Of a stretch of DNA of 51,001 nucleotides, positions 8,347 through 18,127 are shown piece by piece. The stretch spans positions 1 through 51,001 of the forward strand of contig NZ_SJXH01000025.1 of the NCBI RefSeq assembly GCF_004336635.1, given 5' to 3'. The first letter of the stretch is position 1. Each line of letters opens with the position of its first letter. The position numbers were made by a program, and so were the translations under genes. Under the pieces are notes generated by a model, which ran no database searches, was not told where the DNA came from, and saw nothing but the letters and a program-made list of their open reading frames with translations. The stretch is from Acinetobacter sp. ANC 4862 (GTDB taxonomy: Bacteria > Pseudomonadota > Gammaproteobacteria > Pseudomonadales > Moraxellaceae).

Positions 8347-9591
8347 TTAAAAATGATATCCAATTTTTAAACCATAGCCTATGGCATGATTGTTATCGAA
8401 TTCCCCCACTTTTGACGCTTCTGAAACGCCTGGAAGGGGTAAATAATAGGTTCCATCCTGTGCCGTTACATCTCCCAACCAAAAGTATTTAACTTCGCCT
8501 GAAATAAAGTAATTGGGTTCGGGATTGTACTGCATTGCTAAACCAACTCCCCAATAGCCTTTGGTTGGATTTAGGATTGATGCAGGATCGCCTGTGCCGG
8601 AATCCCAGCCGATATCAAAAGCGCTAGACCATTGCTGAGTCCATTTTTTTGAGACACCGACAGTCGCACTCCACTGATTCTTTTGATAATCATCCAGATT
8701 GAATCCAGAGGTATAAGTTCCACTACTCATTGTCGTCGTTGCTAGTTGAGATAATGCACCGAATTGGGTTGGGCGGATCACAAAATCTTTCCAGTCGACC
8801 CAACGAAGATTGAAGTAAAGCAAAGTACTGAGGGTAATCGCCGTTTGAAAATCGAGGTTGACAGACTGAGGTGTGGAAATTTTAGTTTTAGTTTCATCAA
8901 CCAAAAGCAGCGGTGTTCCTAACACATTTTCGGTGACATTGATTTTGTGATCAATTTTGGAGTGATAGGTCAATGCAGCTTTTAATGCAATGTCAGGCCG
9001 CTGGTAAGCAAAACCCGCCAGCCAGCCGATGGCAGCATCTTCCTTGAAAATAGCGTTATAGCCATTAAATTCCTCATAAACCAATCCGCGAAGTGAAACA
9101 TGACCTTTAATGGTTTGAAAGGCGGGTCCGGCATAAAGATTGAAGTTTTTAAGGGGTTGATAGCCTAAAATTAGACTGAGATTTTGGGTATCCACATTGA
9201 TTTGTGTACCTTGTTTACTGAGAGTCGGATCAGAAAAACTGCCATTGTCCTGGAGTGGATATTGAAGGTCTGAGCCAAATGGCTGATCGTAAAGGATACC
9301 GAAAGAGAGTTCTGGTTTTAATTGAAGTTTAAGTGCGGCACCGTAGTATTGGAAATTCTGGCTAATCTTATCTGTTGAATAGTCATCAACCCCTGAATTG
9401 ATCAGATCTGAACGTGTACCTAAAGTGTGCCCTGACACTTCAGGATCTGCAGCGGTAATGGAGGCTTCAAAATAATGCCCGGCTTCGAGAAAAGGCAACA
9501 GGGATTGTCCGGATTGATCCATTGCTGCGGCCAGGCTATGACTTGATATAAGGCTGCATAATATTGCCAGTCTAGGATAATACCATTCCAT
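8347..9591 (-). CDS. OmpP1/FadL/TodX-family outer membrane protein
   Basis: A 414-residue beta-barrel protein of the hydrophobic-compound transporter family. The signal peptide runs to about residue 23 (LAILCSLISSHSLAAA). Many amphipathic strands follow, with GYQPLKNFNLYAGPAFQTIKG, AAIGWLAGFAYQRPDIALKAALTYHSK and WSATVGVSKKWTQQWSSAFDIGW typical of FadL barrels, and the C-terminal residue is Phe (IGYHF), the outer-membrane assembly signal. FadL members import long-chain fatty acids or aromatic hydrocarbons by lateral diffusion. The plug segment NPA signature typical of E. coli FadL was not evident, so the substrate is open. The start has AAGGA upstream. It is a single-gene unit. Confidence 0.85.
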   Translation of the reverse strand: MEWYYPRLAILCSLISSHSLAAAMDQSGQSLLPFLEAGHYFEASITAADPEVSGHTLGTRSDLINSGVDDYSTDKISQNFQYYGAALKLQLKPELSFGILYDQPFGSDLQYPLQDNGSFSDPTLSKQGTQINVDTQNLSLILGYQPLKNFNLYAGPAFQTIKGHVSLRGLVYEEFNGYNAIFKEDAAIGWLAGFAYQRPDIALKAALTYHSKIDHKINVTENVLGTPLLLVDETKTKISTPQSVNLDFQTAITLSTLLYFNLRWVDWKDFVIRPTQFGALSQLATTTMSSGTYTSGFNLDDYQKNQWSATVGVSKKWTQQWSSAFDIGWDSGTGDPASILNPTKGYWGVGLAMQYNPEPNYFISGEVKYFWLGDVTAQDGTYYLPLPGVSEASKVGEFDNNHAIGYGLKIGYHF

Positions 9592-9772
9592 ATATTTTCC
9601 TTTTGATTAGACTAATTTTTATTCTTAAGTCAGGCTTATTTTATTTGTTAAAATACTTCAGCTATGAGTAAAGCACTTTTAAATAGAGGGGAACAGAGAT
9701 TTCTGGATTAATGAACAGAAGTGTGTTTCGAAGTATTAAAATCTAAAAATAAACAGTTTTGACAGGCACATA

Positions 9773-9804
9773 AAAAAGGCATTTAGTGAACCAAATGCCT
9801 TTTT
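9773..9804. terminator. Bidirectional intrinsic terminator
   Basis: AAAAAGGCATTT at 9773-9784 pairs perfectly with AAATGCCTTTTT at 9793-9804. It lies just after the stop of the small minus-strand gene at 9816, whose transcript it should end. Confidence 0.88.
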
Positions 9805-9815
9805 GTCAGACTCTA

Positions 9816-10043
9816 CTATTGGAGTGGTAGGTGCTGTAATTCGTTTAACTCTTTACGGCTATAACCTCGGGAAGCTAGAACCTTTTTAATTCCAATGATG
9901 ACATCTTCATCTGTCGCTTTTGCTAAAGCTTGGATCAATTGTTCATTCGATTTACAAGAGCAATCATTTTCGACACACGAGATTTGATTCTTGTGTTCGT
10001 TTTGCTGTTGATTAGCAGAAAACAGCTTTTGCCAAAAACTCAT
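9816..10043 (-). CDS. Small conserved hypothetical protein with a Cys cluster, 75 aa
   Basis: I do not recognise the family. After a short amphipathic start (MSFWQKLFSANQQQ) comes CVENDCSCK, giving Cys at 23, 28 and 30, which could bind metal or a cofactor. It is followed by a helical domain (NEQLIQALAKATDEDVIIGI, then KKVLASRGYSRKELNELQ). The second half reads as two or three helices with a conserved-looking RGYSRKEL turn. It has no signal peptide. AAGG lies just before the ATG and a strong terminator just after the stop, both supporting a real gene. It is monocistronic. Confidence 0.75.
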   Translation of the reverse strand: MSFWQKLFSANQQQNEHKNQISCVENDCSCKSNEQLIQALAKATDEDVIIGIKKVLASRGYSRKELNELQHLPLQ

Positions 10044-10228
10044 AGAGCCTTCTTACGCAACTTAACATAGATCGAAATATATCCAATTTCCTAAATAATA
10101 CAAGCCTATGTCAGTGATAAAAGCAGCATTTGAACTTTAAATTTTCCGATGATAGGTAGCAAGTTTAACGATATTATGAGATTTACTATTCAGAATTGTT
10201 TATAAATGATTAATTCCCAATGAAATAA

Positions 10229-10254
10229 AAATGAAGCTCATCGGAGCTTCATTT
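10229..10254 (-). terminator. Intrinsic terminator of trmA
   Basis: AAATGAAGCTC at 10229-10239, loop ATCG, GAGCTTCATTT at 10244-10254. Read on the minus strand it is followed by a T-rich run, about 40 bp after the trmA stop. Confidence 0.85.
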
Positions 10255-10294
10255 AGGCAACAACCTATACAAAATTAACAATGAAATAAATTGT

Positions 10295-11377
10295 TTAAAT
10301 CTTTTCCAGTAACACACCTGACTCTACATGATGGGTATACGGGAACTGGTCAAACATCGCAAATTTGGTAATTTTATGCGTGGTTGATAAGGTCTTCAAG
10401 TTGTCTTCTAGGGTGTCAGGATTACATGAAATATAAATGATACGTTTAAAGCGTTGGATCAGTTTTAAAGTTTCATCATCAATACCCGCACGCGGTGGAT
10501 CAACAAATACCGTATCGAAGTCATAGCTTGAGATATCAATCTCAGCTTCCTGCAAGCGGCGGAATTCACGTTCACCATTATAGGCTTGAGTGAAATCTTC
10601 AGCAGATAAACGTGCCACCTGAATATTATCAATCTGGTTTTGCTCAATATTCCACTGCGCCGCATAAACAGATGATTTAGCCAGTTCAGTTGCCAGTACG
10701 CGGTTGAACTTGGTTGATAGCGGCAGGGTGAAGTTACCATTACCACAGTACAATTCAAGTAAATCTTTATCTGACTGTTCAGCCGCATTGCATGCCCATT
10801 CCAGCATCTTTTGGCAGACTTGTGCATTCGGCTGGGTAAAGCTGCTTTCGATTTGCTTGTATTTGTAAGTACGATCAAATACTTGCAGTTCTTCAACCAC
10901 AAATTCATCGCTTAATACCACTTTCTGACCGCGGCTACGACCAATCAATTTGATATTCAGTTTTTCAGCCAATTGTTTGGCCAAGCTTTCCCATTCGGCA
11001 TCCAGCGGGCAACGATAAATCATGGACACCAGCATTTCGCCTTTTAAAGTCGCCAGAAAGTGAACTTCAAATAAGCGTTTAGACAATACCGGATTGCTTT
11101 TCAGTTCTTGCAGCAAAACAGGCATCAGTTGATTAATGCTTTTATCTGCAATCGGGAATTCGTCAATGCGAATCACTTGTTTCTGGTTATCTTCGCTGCG
11201 TTCAAACATCGCATAAAACATATCGTCGTCAGTATGCCAAATACGGAATTCTGCGCGCATACGGAAGTTTTGTTCAGGCGAAGGAAATACTTCTAAAGAA
11301 GGGGGATTAAACTCGGCAAATTGAGCAGAAATACGTGCAATCTTGGCATCAAGTTGTAACTGATAAGCTGAAGTCAT
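10295..11377 (-). CDS. trmA: tRNA (uracil-54-C5)-methyltransferase
   Basis: SAM-dependent enzyme that makes ribothymidine at position 54 of the T-loop in nearly all tRNAs. At 360 residues it is close to E. coli TrmA (366). The N-terminal RNA-recognition part has [10 protein letters not shown] and [15 protein letters not shown]. The catalytic domain has [15 protein letters not shown] (SAM binding), [24 protein letters not shown] with the catalytic Cys, and the C-terminal [15 protein letters not shown] with the general-base Glu. It lacks the Fe-S cysteines of RlmD, which supports TrmA. No strong Shine-Dalgarno is seen at ATG 11377. It appears monocistronic. Confidence 0.95.
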   Translation of the reverse strand: MTSAYQLQLDAKIARISAQFAEFNPPSLEVFPSPEQNFRMRAEFRIWHTDDDMFYAMFERSEDNQKQVIRIDEFPIADKSINQLMPVLLQELKSNPVLSKRLFEVHFLATLKGEMLVSMIYRCPLDAEWESLAKQLAEKLNIKLIGRSRGQKVVLSDEFVVEELQVFDRTYKYKQIESSFTQPNAQVCQKMLEWACNAAEQSDKDLLELYCGNGNFTLPLSTKFNRVLATELAKSSVYAAQWNIEQNQIDNIQVARLSAEDFTQAYNGEREFRRLQEAEIDISSYDFDTVFVDPPRAGIDDETLKLIQRFKRIIYISCNPDTLEDNLKTLSTTHKITKFAMFDQFPYTHHVESGVLLEKI

Positions 11378-11681
11378 ATGCAGTAAAAATCACAAACACA
11401 TTGAAAACAGGGATGGTAACAAAGTTTGAATCAGATGACTAAACTTATTGCCCATATCAGCGGCAGAAATATCATTTGTGCTGAAATTTTAGGTCGATCT
11501 TTAGATTACTTATTTCTAGCCATTTAAAGCTTGCCCCATCAATTTACTAAAGCATCGCTGAGTTTGGGGATTAAATATAAAAAAAACCAAGCCAACCTGA
11601 CCAGGGAGCGGTTGACTTGGTAAAGAGGAAAAACATTGATTTATAGAATGAAATGCAGAAATTCAGCTTTTAAATTTAACC
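11378..11681. other. Intergenic region between trmA and putA
   Basis: About 304 bp between two minus-strand genes. The putA-proximal part holds the putA terminator (11578-11621) and the rest is the likely trmA promoter region. No ORF or RNA gene was recognised. Confidence 0.5.
11578..11621 (-). terminator. Intrinsic terminator of putA
   Basis: ACCAAGCCAACC at 11586-11597 pairs, with one mismatch, with GGTTGACTTGGT at 11610-11621. On the minus strand it is followed by seven to eight T, 60 bp past the putA stop. Confidence 0.88.
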
Positions 11682-14600
11682 TTAAGTTAAGGTCATCAGG
11701 CTGGCATTTCCTCCTGCTGCTGCGGTATTGATGCTGATCGCGCGCTCAATCACCAATCGTTCTAATGGAATATCGTAGTCAAGCGGCTGCAAATGGGTGA
11801 TGACAATAATCGCACCGGAACGTGCAGCAATCTGATGTTGCAACTTTTGCAGTTGGGCTTTGGTACCGTGATGTAGTACGGCATCAAAATCATCTGTTTC
11901 AATGTTCTGGATCACGGCAAAACGCTGTGCAACTTCTTTTGGCATTTTAGAAAGATATTTGAGCACAAAAGTATTTTCAGCCAGAACCACAGGCTGACTG
12001 CCGACCGCAAAAATTGCAGCCAATTGCTGAATCTGATCCTGTTCCTGATCCGCTAAAGAAAGCACACGTTTTCTTGGTAATACCACATATTGATTGCTTT
12101 CACCGGTCGGCCCTTGCAATTCATAATGATGGCCAGAGCAAAAAGCAGGGCAAGGCTTCAGAGGATAGTAAGGAAAAGTTTTTTCAGCCCAAGTGTAAAA
12201 TATCTCGTATAAAGGCTGATGCGCTGGCTGTGTTTTTATTGATTGAGTTGCAAAAGGAGTTGCCAGTTTTTTAGCAGAGCAGTGCTGCATTAAACGGTAC
12301 AGATAAATCGGACCGCCCGCTTTAGGACCGGTACCAGATAATCCTTCACCGCCAAAGGGCTGAACGCCGACCACAGCCCCGACAATATTACGGTTGATAT
12401 ATAAGTTACCGACTTCAGCATGTGCAATCACGGTTTGAATGGTTTCATCAATACGGGTGTGTAGTCCCATGGTGAGTCCATAACCTTTGGCATTGATCTG
12501 TTCAAGCAAGTTTTCTAATTGACCATATTTATAACGAATCACATGCAGGACTGGACCAAACACTTCACGTTGCAAATCATCCAGATTTGGTAATTCAATC
12601 AGAGTCGGCGGAATGAAAGTGCCTTCGTTTAAAGCTTGATCCTGTTTAGTATTCAACATGAACTGATGGACGGGATGGCCTTTGCCGCGCATCTGATCAA
12701 TATGCTTTTGAATATTGCTTTGTGCTTCCACATCAATCACAGGGCCGATATCGGTTTTTAACAGGAACGGATTGCCGACACGCAGTTGTTGCATGGCGCC
12801 TTTCAGCATATTGAGGACACTATCGGCATTATCTTCCTGAACGCAGAGCACACGTAAGGCAGAGCAACGTTGCCCTGCGCTGTCATAAGCCGAACTCACC
12901 ACATCCAGAATCACTTGTTCAGTCAATGCAGATGAATCCACAATCATGGCGTTTTGACCGCCTGTTTCGGCAATTAAAGGAATTGGACGACCTGATGGAC
13001 TCAGTCTATGCGCAAGGGTCTTTTGCAAAATTTTAGCCACATCAGTTGAACCGGTAAACATGATGCCTTGAATACGCGCATCTCCACTTAATTGCGCACC
13101 GACGGTTTCACCTTGTCCGGGAAGCAGTTGCAAAACATCTTGAGGAATACCGGCTTGCCATAATATTTGAATCGCTTGCGCGGCAATTAGCGGTGTCTGC
13201 TCAGCCGGTTTGGCAAGTACGGTATTTCCGGCAACCAGCGCCGCTGCAATCTGTCCGGTGAAAATAGCCAATGGGAAATTCCATGGACTGATACATAAAA
13301 CGGGACCGAGTGGTTGAATCAATACATTTTCATCCAGATCGATCATTTGCGCAGCGTAATAACGCAGGAAATCGACAGCTTCACGAACTTCTGCAATGGC
13401 ATTGGCATAGGTTTTACCGCTTTCGCGACACAGTAGAATCATCAATTCTCGTAAACGCGATTGCATGATGTCCGCAGCGCGTTGCAAGTACGTGGCACGT
13501 ATATCTTTAGGAGTATTTGCCCATTCAGCTTGTGCATTAACGGCATGATCCAATGCCAAATTCACTTGTACAGAACTCGTTTCTTGCACATGGCCGACGA
13601 CATCGGAGTGATTTGCAGGATTTAAAATGGTGATGAGTGCTGAATGTTCATCAGTCAGATGATCTTCGCTACCAAGGTTTTTACCCAAAGCCTGAGCTTG
13701 CCATTGCTGCTGACTTAAATCTTGTGCAGTTTGATTCAGCAACATTAACTCGTGATCATTGGCTAGGTCTAGACCGGCCGAGTTTGGACGAGTATCGCCG
13801 TATAAATCCGGTGCGAGGGGAATAGCCGGATGCTTTTGACCAAGCTGTGACTCTTTGGCGGCATTTTTCAAAATTTCAGCACGTGGATTTTCAATCAGAT
13901 CTTCAATTTTTAAGGATTTATCTGCAATGCGATTGACGAAAGAGGTATTGGCTCCGTTTTCCAGTAAACGTCTTACCAGATAGGCCAGTAGTGTTTCATG
14001 ATTGCCGACTGGTGCATAAATACGGCAAGGCACGCCCAGTTTGTTATCCATTTTATCGCCCACCACTTGCTCATATAGCGGTTCGCCCATGCCATGCAGA
14101 CACTGGAACTCATATTGACCGCTGTAATATTGGTTCGGATCGGCCAGATGGTAAATCGTGGCAAGAGTTTGGGCATTGTGCGTCGCAAACTGAGGATAAA
14201 TCTGCTCTGGGGCAGCCAGGAGCTTTTTGGCACAGGCAATATACGATAAATCAGTATGTACTTTACGGGTAAATACCGGATAGTCAGTCATGCCATCAAT
14301 CTGGGCTTTCTTGATCTCGCTATCCCAGTAAGCACCTTTAACCAGACGGATCATCAAACGTTTTTGACTGCGTTTTGCTAAATCCACCACGTAATCAACC
14401 ACGTTGAAACAACGTTTTTGATAGGCCTGAATCACAAAACCAATCCCTTTCCAGTCGGCAAGGCTAGGCTCAAAACACAGACGCTCTAATAATTCTAGAG
14501 AAATTTCCAGACGTTCAGATTCTTCTGCATCAATGTTTAAACCAATATTGTAGCGTTTTGCCAGTTCTGCCAATTGCAGCACTTTAGGATACAGCTCGTC

Positions 14601-15452
14601 ATGCACGCGGCTGATTTGTGCACGCTGATAGCGCGGATGTAGGGCAGACAGCTTGATCGAAATGCCAGGGCCGTCATAAACATCTTTGTCTTGTGACGCT
14701 TGACCGATGGCATGAATCGCATTGCTATAATCTTGATAATAACGTTCAGCATCATGTTCAGTCAGCGCAGCTTCACCGAGCATGTCATAGGAATATCGGA
14801 AGCCCTTATCTTCTAAAGGTTCCGCATGTTCTAGCGCTTCTTGAATGGTTTCACCAGTAACGAACTGTTCACCCATCATCCGCATTGCCACATCTACCGC
14901 TTTACGGATAATACCGCGACCACTACGTGCTAACAGCCCGGTCAGTACACTGGATAGACTCTTTTGTTTTGGCGTTTCCATCAGTTTGCCGGTCAGCATG
15001 AGACCCCAAGCCGCAGCATTGACAAACATCAGGTTACTTTGTCCAACATGTTCTTTCCAGTTACCCTGATTGATTTTGTCGCGAATCAGCAGGTCACGTG
15101 TCGCACTGTCCGGAATACGAAGCAAGGCTTCTGCCAGACACATCAATGCGATGCCTTCTTGAGAGGACAATGAAAATTCTTGCAATAAACCCTGTACGAT
15201 CCCGGCTTTGCCATTCGTGCTTTTACGTTCACGCAATGTGTGAGCCAAGTTGAAGGCAAGATCATAAATACGCTGACTCAGTTGTTCAGAAATCTGGCTA
15301 TATTCAAGCAGGTTTTCAACACACTCGGGTTCAGCACGGCGCCAGGCAGTATTAACCTCAACTTCATAATCATTCTTTTCTTTGAATTCAGTAATATATT
15401 CAAAGTGAGGTTTAGCTTCGTCGAAGCGAGTTTCTGTATCCATCATATTCAT
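11682..15452 (-). CDS. putA: Bifunctional proline dehydrogenase / L-glutamate gamma-semialdehyde dehydrogenase PutA
   Basis: Oxidises proline to glutamate in two channelled steps, passing electrons to FAD/quinone and then NAD+. The 1256 residues contain an N-terminal arm, then the FAD proline dehydrogenase barrel from about 180 to 500 (VRRLLENGANTSFVNRI near its end). The aldehyde dehydrogenase domain from about 590 to 1070 has ISPWNFPLAIF, FTGSTDVAK, ETGGQNAMIV and the catalytic Cys in SAGQRCSALRV. A C-terminal ALDH-like domain ends in the INTAAAGGNASLMTL motif. The ribbon-helix-helix DNA-binding domain that opens E. coli PutA is absent, so it cannot act as its own repressor. This architecture fits type B PutA. 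The divergent Lrp-type gene is the likely regulator. AGGA lies seven bases before ATG 15452. Confidence 0.97.
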   Translation of the reverse strand: MNMMDTETRFDEAKPHFEYITEFKEKNDYEVEVNTAWRRAEPECVENLLEYSQISEQLSQRIYDLAFNLAHTLRERKSTNGKAGIVQGLLQEFSLSSQEGIALMCLAEALLRIPDSATRDLLIRDKINQGNWKEHVGQSNLMFVNAAAWGLMLTGKLMETPKQKSLSSVLTGLLARSGRGIIRKAVDVAMRMMGEQFVTGETIQEALEHAEPLEDKGFRYSYDMLGEAALTEHDAERYYQDYSNAIHAIGQASQDKDVYDGPGISIKLSALHPRYQRAQISRVHDELYPKVLQLAELAKRYNIGLNIDAEESERLEISLELLERLCFEPSLADWKGIGFVIQAYQKRCFNVVDYVVDLAKRSQKRLMIRLVKGAYWDSEIKKAQIDGMTDYPVFTRKVHTDLSYIACAKKLLAAPEQIYPQFATHNAQTLATIYHLADPNQYYSGQYEFQCLHGMGEPLYEQVVGDKMDNKLGVPCRIYAPVGNHETLLAYLVRRLLENGANTSFVNRIADKSLKIEDLIENPRAEILKNAAKESQLGQKHPAIPLAPDLYGDTRPNSAGLDLANDHELMLLNQTAQDLSQQQWQAQALGKNLGSEDHLTDEHSALITILNPANHSDVVGHVQETSSVQVNLALDHAVNAQAEWANTPKDIRATYLQRAADIMQSRLRELMILLCRESGKTYANAIAEVREAVDFLRYYAAQMIDLDENVLIQPLGPVLCISPWNFPLAIFTGQIAAALVAGNTVLAKPAEQTPLIAAQAIQILWQAGIPQDVLQLLPGQGETVGAQLSGDARIQGIMFTGSTDVAKILQKTLAHRLSPSGRPIPLIAETGGQNAMIVDSSALTEQVILDVVSSAYDSAGQRCSALRVLCVQEDNADSVLNMLKGAMQQLRVGNPFLLKTDIGPVIDVEAQSNIQKHIDQMRGKGHPVHQFMLNTKQDQALNEGTFIPPTLIELPNLDDLQREVFGPVLHVIRYKYGQLENLLEQINAKGYGLTMGLHTRIDETIQTVIAHAEVGNLYINRNIVGAVVGVQPFGGEGLSGTGPKAGGPIYLYRLMQHCSAKKLATPFATQSIKTQPAHQPLYEIFYTWAEKTFPYYPLKPCPAFCSGHHYELQGPTGESNQYVVLPRKRVLSLADQEQDQIQQLAAIFAVGSQPVVLAENTFVLKYLSKMPKEVAQRFAVIQNIETDDFDAVLHHGTKAQLQKLQHQIAARSGAIIVITHLQPLDYDIPLERLVIERAISINTAAAGGNASLMTLT

Positions 15453-15570
15453 GCCAACATCCTGTGACTGCCAATTTTTTGTTGAGTCAAATACCTTATA
15501 TAATTTATGATTACAGAAAGGATGCCGAATAACTCACTATAATTTTTATTCATTTTAGAGAATAATTCAG

Positions 15571-16062
15571 ATGACGAGCCCAATTTTTAGTTTGGATAGA
15601 ACGGATATCAAAATTTTAGATATTCTGCAAAATGATGGACGAATTTCAAATATCAAATTGGCTGAAGCAGTCAATCTGTCAGCCACTGCAGCACTGGCGC
15701 GGGTGCAAAAATTAGCCAAAGACGGTTTTATTTTAGGCTATGAAGCGAAACTCAATCCTGACATGCTAAATGCCAGTTTTGTGGTGTTTGTGGAAATCTT
15801 ACTGGATAAAACCACGCCTAATGTGTTGGAAGAGTTTTCCGATGCGATCATGCAATATCCTGAAATTGTGGAATGCCATATGATCAGTGGCGGTTTTGAT
15901 TTTGTGGTGAAAATCCGCTGCGCCAGCATGGAAGAATTCCGAAAAATTTCAGGACAGGTGCTCTGGCAATTGCCTGGGATCAAAGAAACACGCAGTTATC
16001 CGGTAATGGAAGTGATTAAAGAAAGCTCCAAGATTCATCTGAAAACCAAAATGCAAAAATAG
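15571..16062 (+). CDS. Lrp/AsnC-family transcriptional regulator, probable activator of putA
   Basis: A 163-residue regulator. The N-terminal helix-turn-helix reads LDRTDIKILDILQNDGRISN with KLAEAVNLSATAALARVQKL. The C-terminal RAM effector domain reads VEILLDKTTPNVLEEFSDAI, VECHMISGGFDFVVKIR and LPGIKETRSYPVMEVIKES. The gene is divergent from putA across 118 bp, the arrangement of PutR, the Lrp-type proline-responsive activator described in Alphaproteobacteria and pseudomonads. Because this PutA lacks its own DNA-binding domain, control of proline catabolism by this protein is a reasonable inference, not something shown by sequence. A terminator follows at 16071-16090. Confidence 0.9.
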   Translation: MTSPIFSLDRTDIKILDILQNDGRISNIKLAEAVNLSATAALARVQKLAKDGFILGYEAKLNPDMLNASFVVFVEILLDKTTPNVLEEFSDAIMQYPEIVECHMISGGFDFVVKIRCASMEEFRKISGQVLWQLPGIKETRSYPVMEVIKESSKIHLKTKMQK

Positions 16063-16070
16063 AATTAATA

Positions 16071-16090
16071 AAAGGGGCTTACGCCCCTTA
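16071..16090. terminator. Bidirectional terminator between the Lrp-type gene and putP
   Basis: AAGGGGC at 16072-16078, loop TTAC, GCCCCTT at 16083-16089, between two convergent genes. The flanking A and T runs are short, so termination may be moderate. Confidence 0.7.
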
Positions 16091-16129
16091 TCTTTCAATA
16101 AAACTCAAGTGAAAATCATCTGAGTTCTA

Positions 16130-17665
16130 TTAGGAATTTTCAGCTTGAGCCGGTATTCCACTTTTTAATTCATCCATTTCTTTTTTATACAATTCATCTG
16201 CCTGTTCAAAACGTTGAATCACTTCTTGAGACGGTGCTTTTTCCAGTAAACTCACCACGACAATGCTGACAAATGACAGAATGAAACCGGGAATAATTTC
16301 ATATAATCCAGTATCAGCCATCATGTTTTTCCACAGAATGACCGTGCTTGCACCCACCAGAATACCCATAATGGCGCCGTTTAAGGTCATGCGTTTCCAG
16401 AACAAGGACAAAATAACTAATGGTCCAAATGCCGCGCCAAAACCTGCCCAGGCATAGGCAACCAGACCTAGTACTTTACTGCTTGGGTTGCTTGCCAGCA
16501 CAATGGCAAGAACAGCAATAGCTAACACCATAAAGCGTCCTACCCAGACCAGTTCCTTTTGTGATGCATTCTTGCGTAGAAATGATTTGTACAAATCTTC
16601 AGTCAAGGTACTTGAACAGACCAAAAGCTGACAACTGAGCGTACTCATCACTGCGGCTAAAATCGCGGCTAGAATAATACCGGCAATCCATGGGTTAAAC
16701 AGGATTTTGGTCAGTTCCATGAAAATGGTTTCAGGGTTCTGGGAAACCGCGCCGGCAAGTTCTGCATGCTGCTGGAAATAGGCAATCCCGATGAAACCAG
16801 CACCGACTGCGCCGCCCAAACATAAAATCATCCAGCTCATGCCAATACGGCGTGCCGCAGGAATGGTTTTCACCGAATCTGCCGCCATAAAACGCACCAG
16901 AATGTGCGGCTGACCAAAATAGCCTAAGCCCCAAGCCAGGGAAGATAAAATGGCGACCGTACTTAAACCTGAAAGCATATTACTGGCATGCGGGCGGGCT
17001 GTTTCAATTACCGTTGCCAACTGCTGACTATGATCACCGATGGCCATATAAGCCATAATCGGGGTGAGAATTAAGGCGAAAATCATCAATCCAGCTTGGA
17101 AAGTATCGGTCCAGCTAATCGCGAGAAAACCGCCAATACAGACATAGCTAATGGTGGCAATTGCACTAATCCATAATGCAGTGGTATATGACCAGCCAAA
17201 AATGCTTTCAAACAGTCGCGCGCCTGCAACCATGCCGGAAGCACAATAAATCGAGAAAAATACCAGAATCACTAAGGCTGAAATCACTCGTAAAACACGT
17301 TTGCGGTCAGCAAAACGACTGGTGAAATAATCCGGCAGGGTCAAGGCATTATTTTGAACTTCGGTATGCACGCGCAAGCGACCTGCAACCAGTAGCCAAT
17401 TCAGCCATGCACCAATAATCAGGCCAATGGCAATCCACGCTTCGGATAAGCCAGAGAGATAAATGGCTCCAGGTAAGCCCATGAGCAACCAGCCACTCAT
17501 ATCCGATGCACCTGCAGACAGGGCAGTAACCACACTGCCCAGACTCCGTCCACCCAGAATATAATCTGAAAAGTCGGTGGTGGCTTTATAGGCATATAGC
17601 CCAATACCCACCATGGCGACAATATAAAAAATAAATGTGATTAATGTCGGGTTCAGTTGACTCAT
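16130..17665 (-). CDS. putP: Sodium/proline symporter PutP
   Basis: Inner-membrane importer of the solute:sodium symporter family, 511 residues against 502 in E. coli, with about 13 predicted membrane helices. Family landmarks are DYILGGRSLGSVVTALSAGASDMSGWLLMGLPG (sodium and proline site in TM2), SWTDTFQAGLM, the FGQPHILVRFMAA loop and AGIILAAILAAVMSTLSCQLLV in TM9. It ends in a short charged cytoplasmic tail. AAGGATG lies just before the ATG. It forms a proline-use module with putA and the Lrp-type gene, and lies divergent from aspA. Confidence 0.95.
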   Translation of the reverse strand: MSQLNPTLITFIFYIVAMVGIGLYAYKATTDFSDYILGGRSLGSVVTALSAGASDMSGWLLMGLPGAIYLSGLSEAWIAIGLIIGAWLNWLLVAGRLRVHTEVQNNALTLPDYFTSRFADRKRVLRVISALVILVFFSIYCASGMVAGARLFESIFGWSYTTALWISAIATISYVCIGGFLAISWTDTFQAGLMIFALILTPIMAYMAIGDHSQQLATVIETARPHASNMLSGLSTVAILSSLAWGLGYFGQPHILVRFMAADSVKTIPAARRIGMSWMILCLGGAVGAGFIGIAYFQQHAELAGAVSQNPETIFMELTKILFNPWIAGIILAAILAAVMSTLSCQLLVCSSTLTEDLYKSFLRKNASQKELVWVGRFMVLAIAVLAIVLASNPSSKVLGLVAYAWAGFGAAFGPLVILSLFWKRMTLNGAIMGILVGASTVILWKNMMADTGLYEIIPGFILSFVSIVVVSLLEKAPSQEVIQRFEQADELYKKEMDELKSGIPAQAENS

Positions 17666-18127
17666 GTACTCATCCTTATGTCCTTATAAATACATCTGTC
17701 CAAGATGAATTTTTATCCATATTCGCTAAGGAGTTGATTCAAACACAAAATCAAAATTACCTTCTGTTACATTTCTAAGGGAATTAATCGCATGTTCTGT
17801 TGCAGAATGTATTTTTAGATACAATTGATGAAAAGTTAATAAAATCAAATAAATATAAATATGATGCTAAATGTCATTTATAAGGTGGGGAATGTGGCAT
17901 AGGGTTAATTGAATATTCAGGCGACAAGCTTTACAAACTCTGTTTTTAGAGCGGGTAAATTGAATCGCAAAAGTTAAATTACAAATACTTACATTAGCTA
18001 CAAAGCTGCTGTAATTGGTTATAGAGCATTGCCAAATAAATATCTTTTTACAATATTTAAAATAGCGCAAAGGTTTAATATTTTTTTAATTGCACAATTC
18101 TGGTGCATAAATGTGAGTATATTTAAA
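17666..18127. other. Long AT-rich divergent promoter region between putP and aspA
   Basis: About 460 bp with no convincing gene. It contains a short palindrome TTCTG-TTG-CAGAA at 17795-17807 that could be an operator. Reading frames through it are low-complexity and lack ribosome sites. The aspA frame is open upstream to a TTG at 18029, but the extra residues do not match aspartases. Confidence 0.4.

Noticed and set aside
13973..15467. Several open frames on both strands within putA
   Set aside because: They overlap a full-length, motif-complete PutA, have no ribosome sites and encode low-complexity peptides.
17867..18070. Minus-strand 67-residue frame in the putP-aspA gap
   Set aside because: No ribosome site, Cys/Ile-rich random-looking sequence, overlaps the aspA leader.
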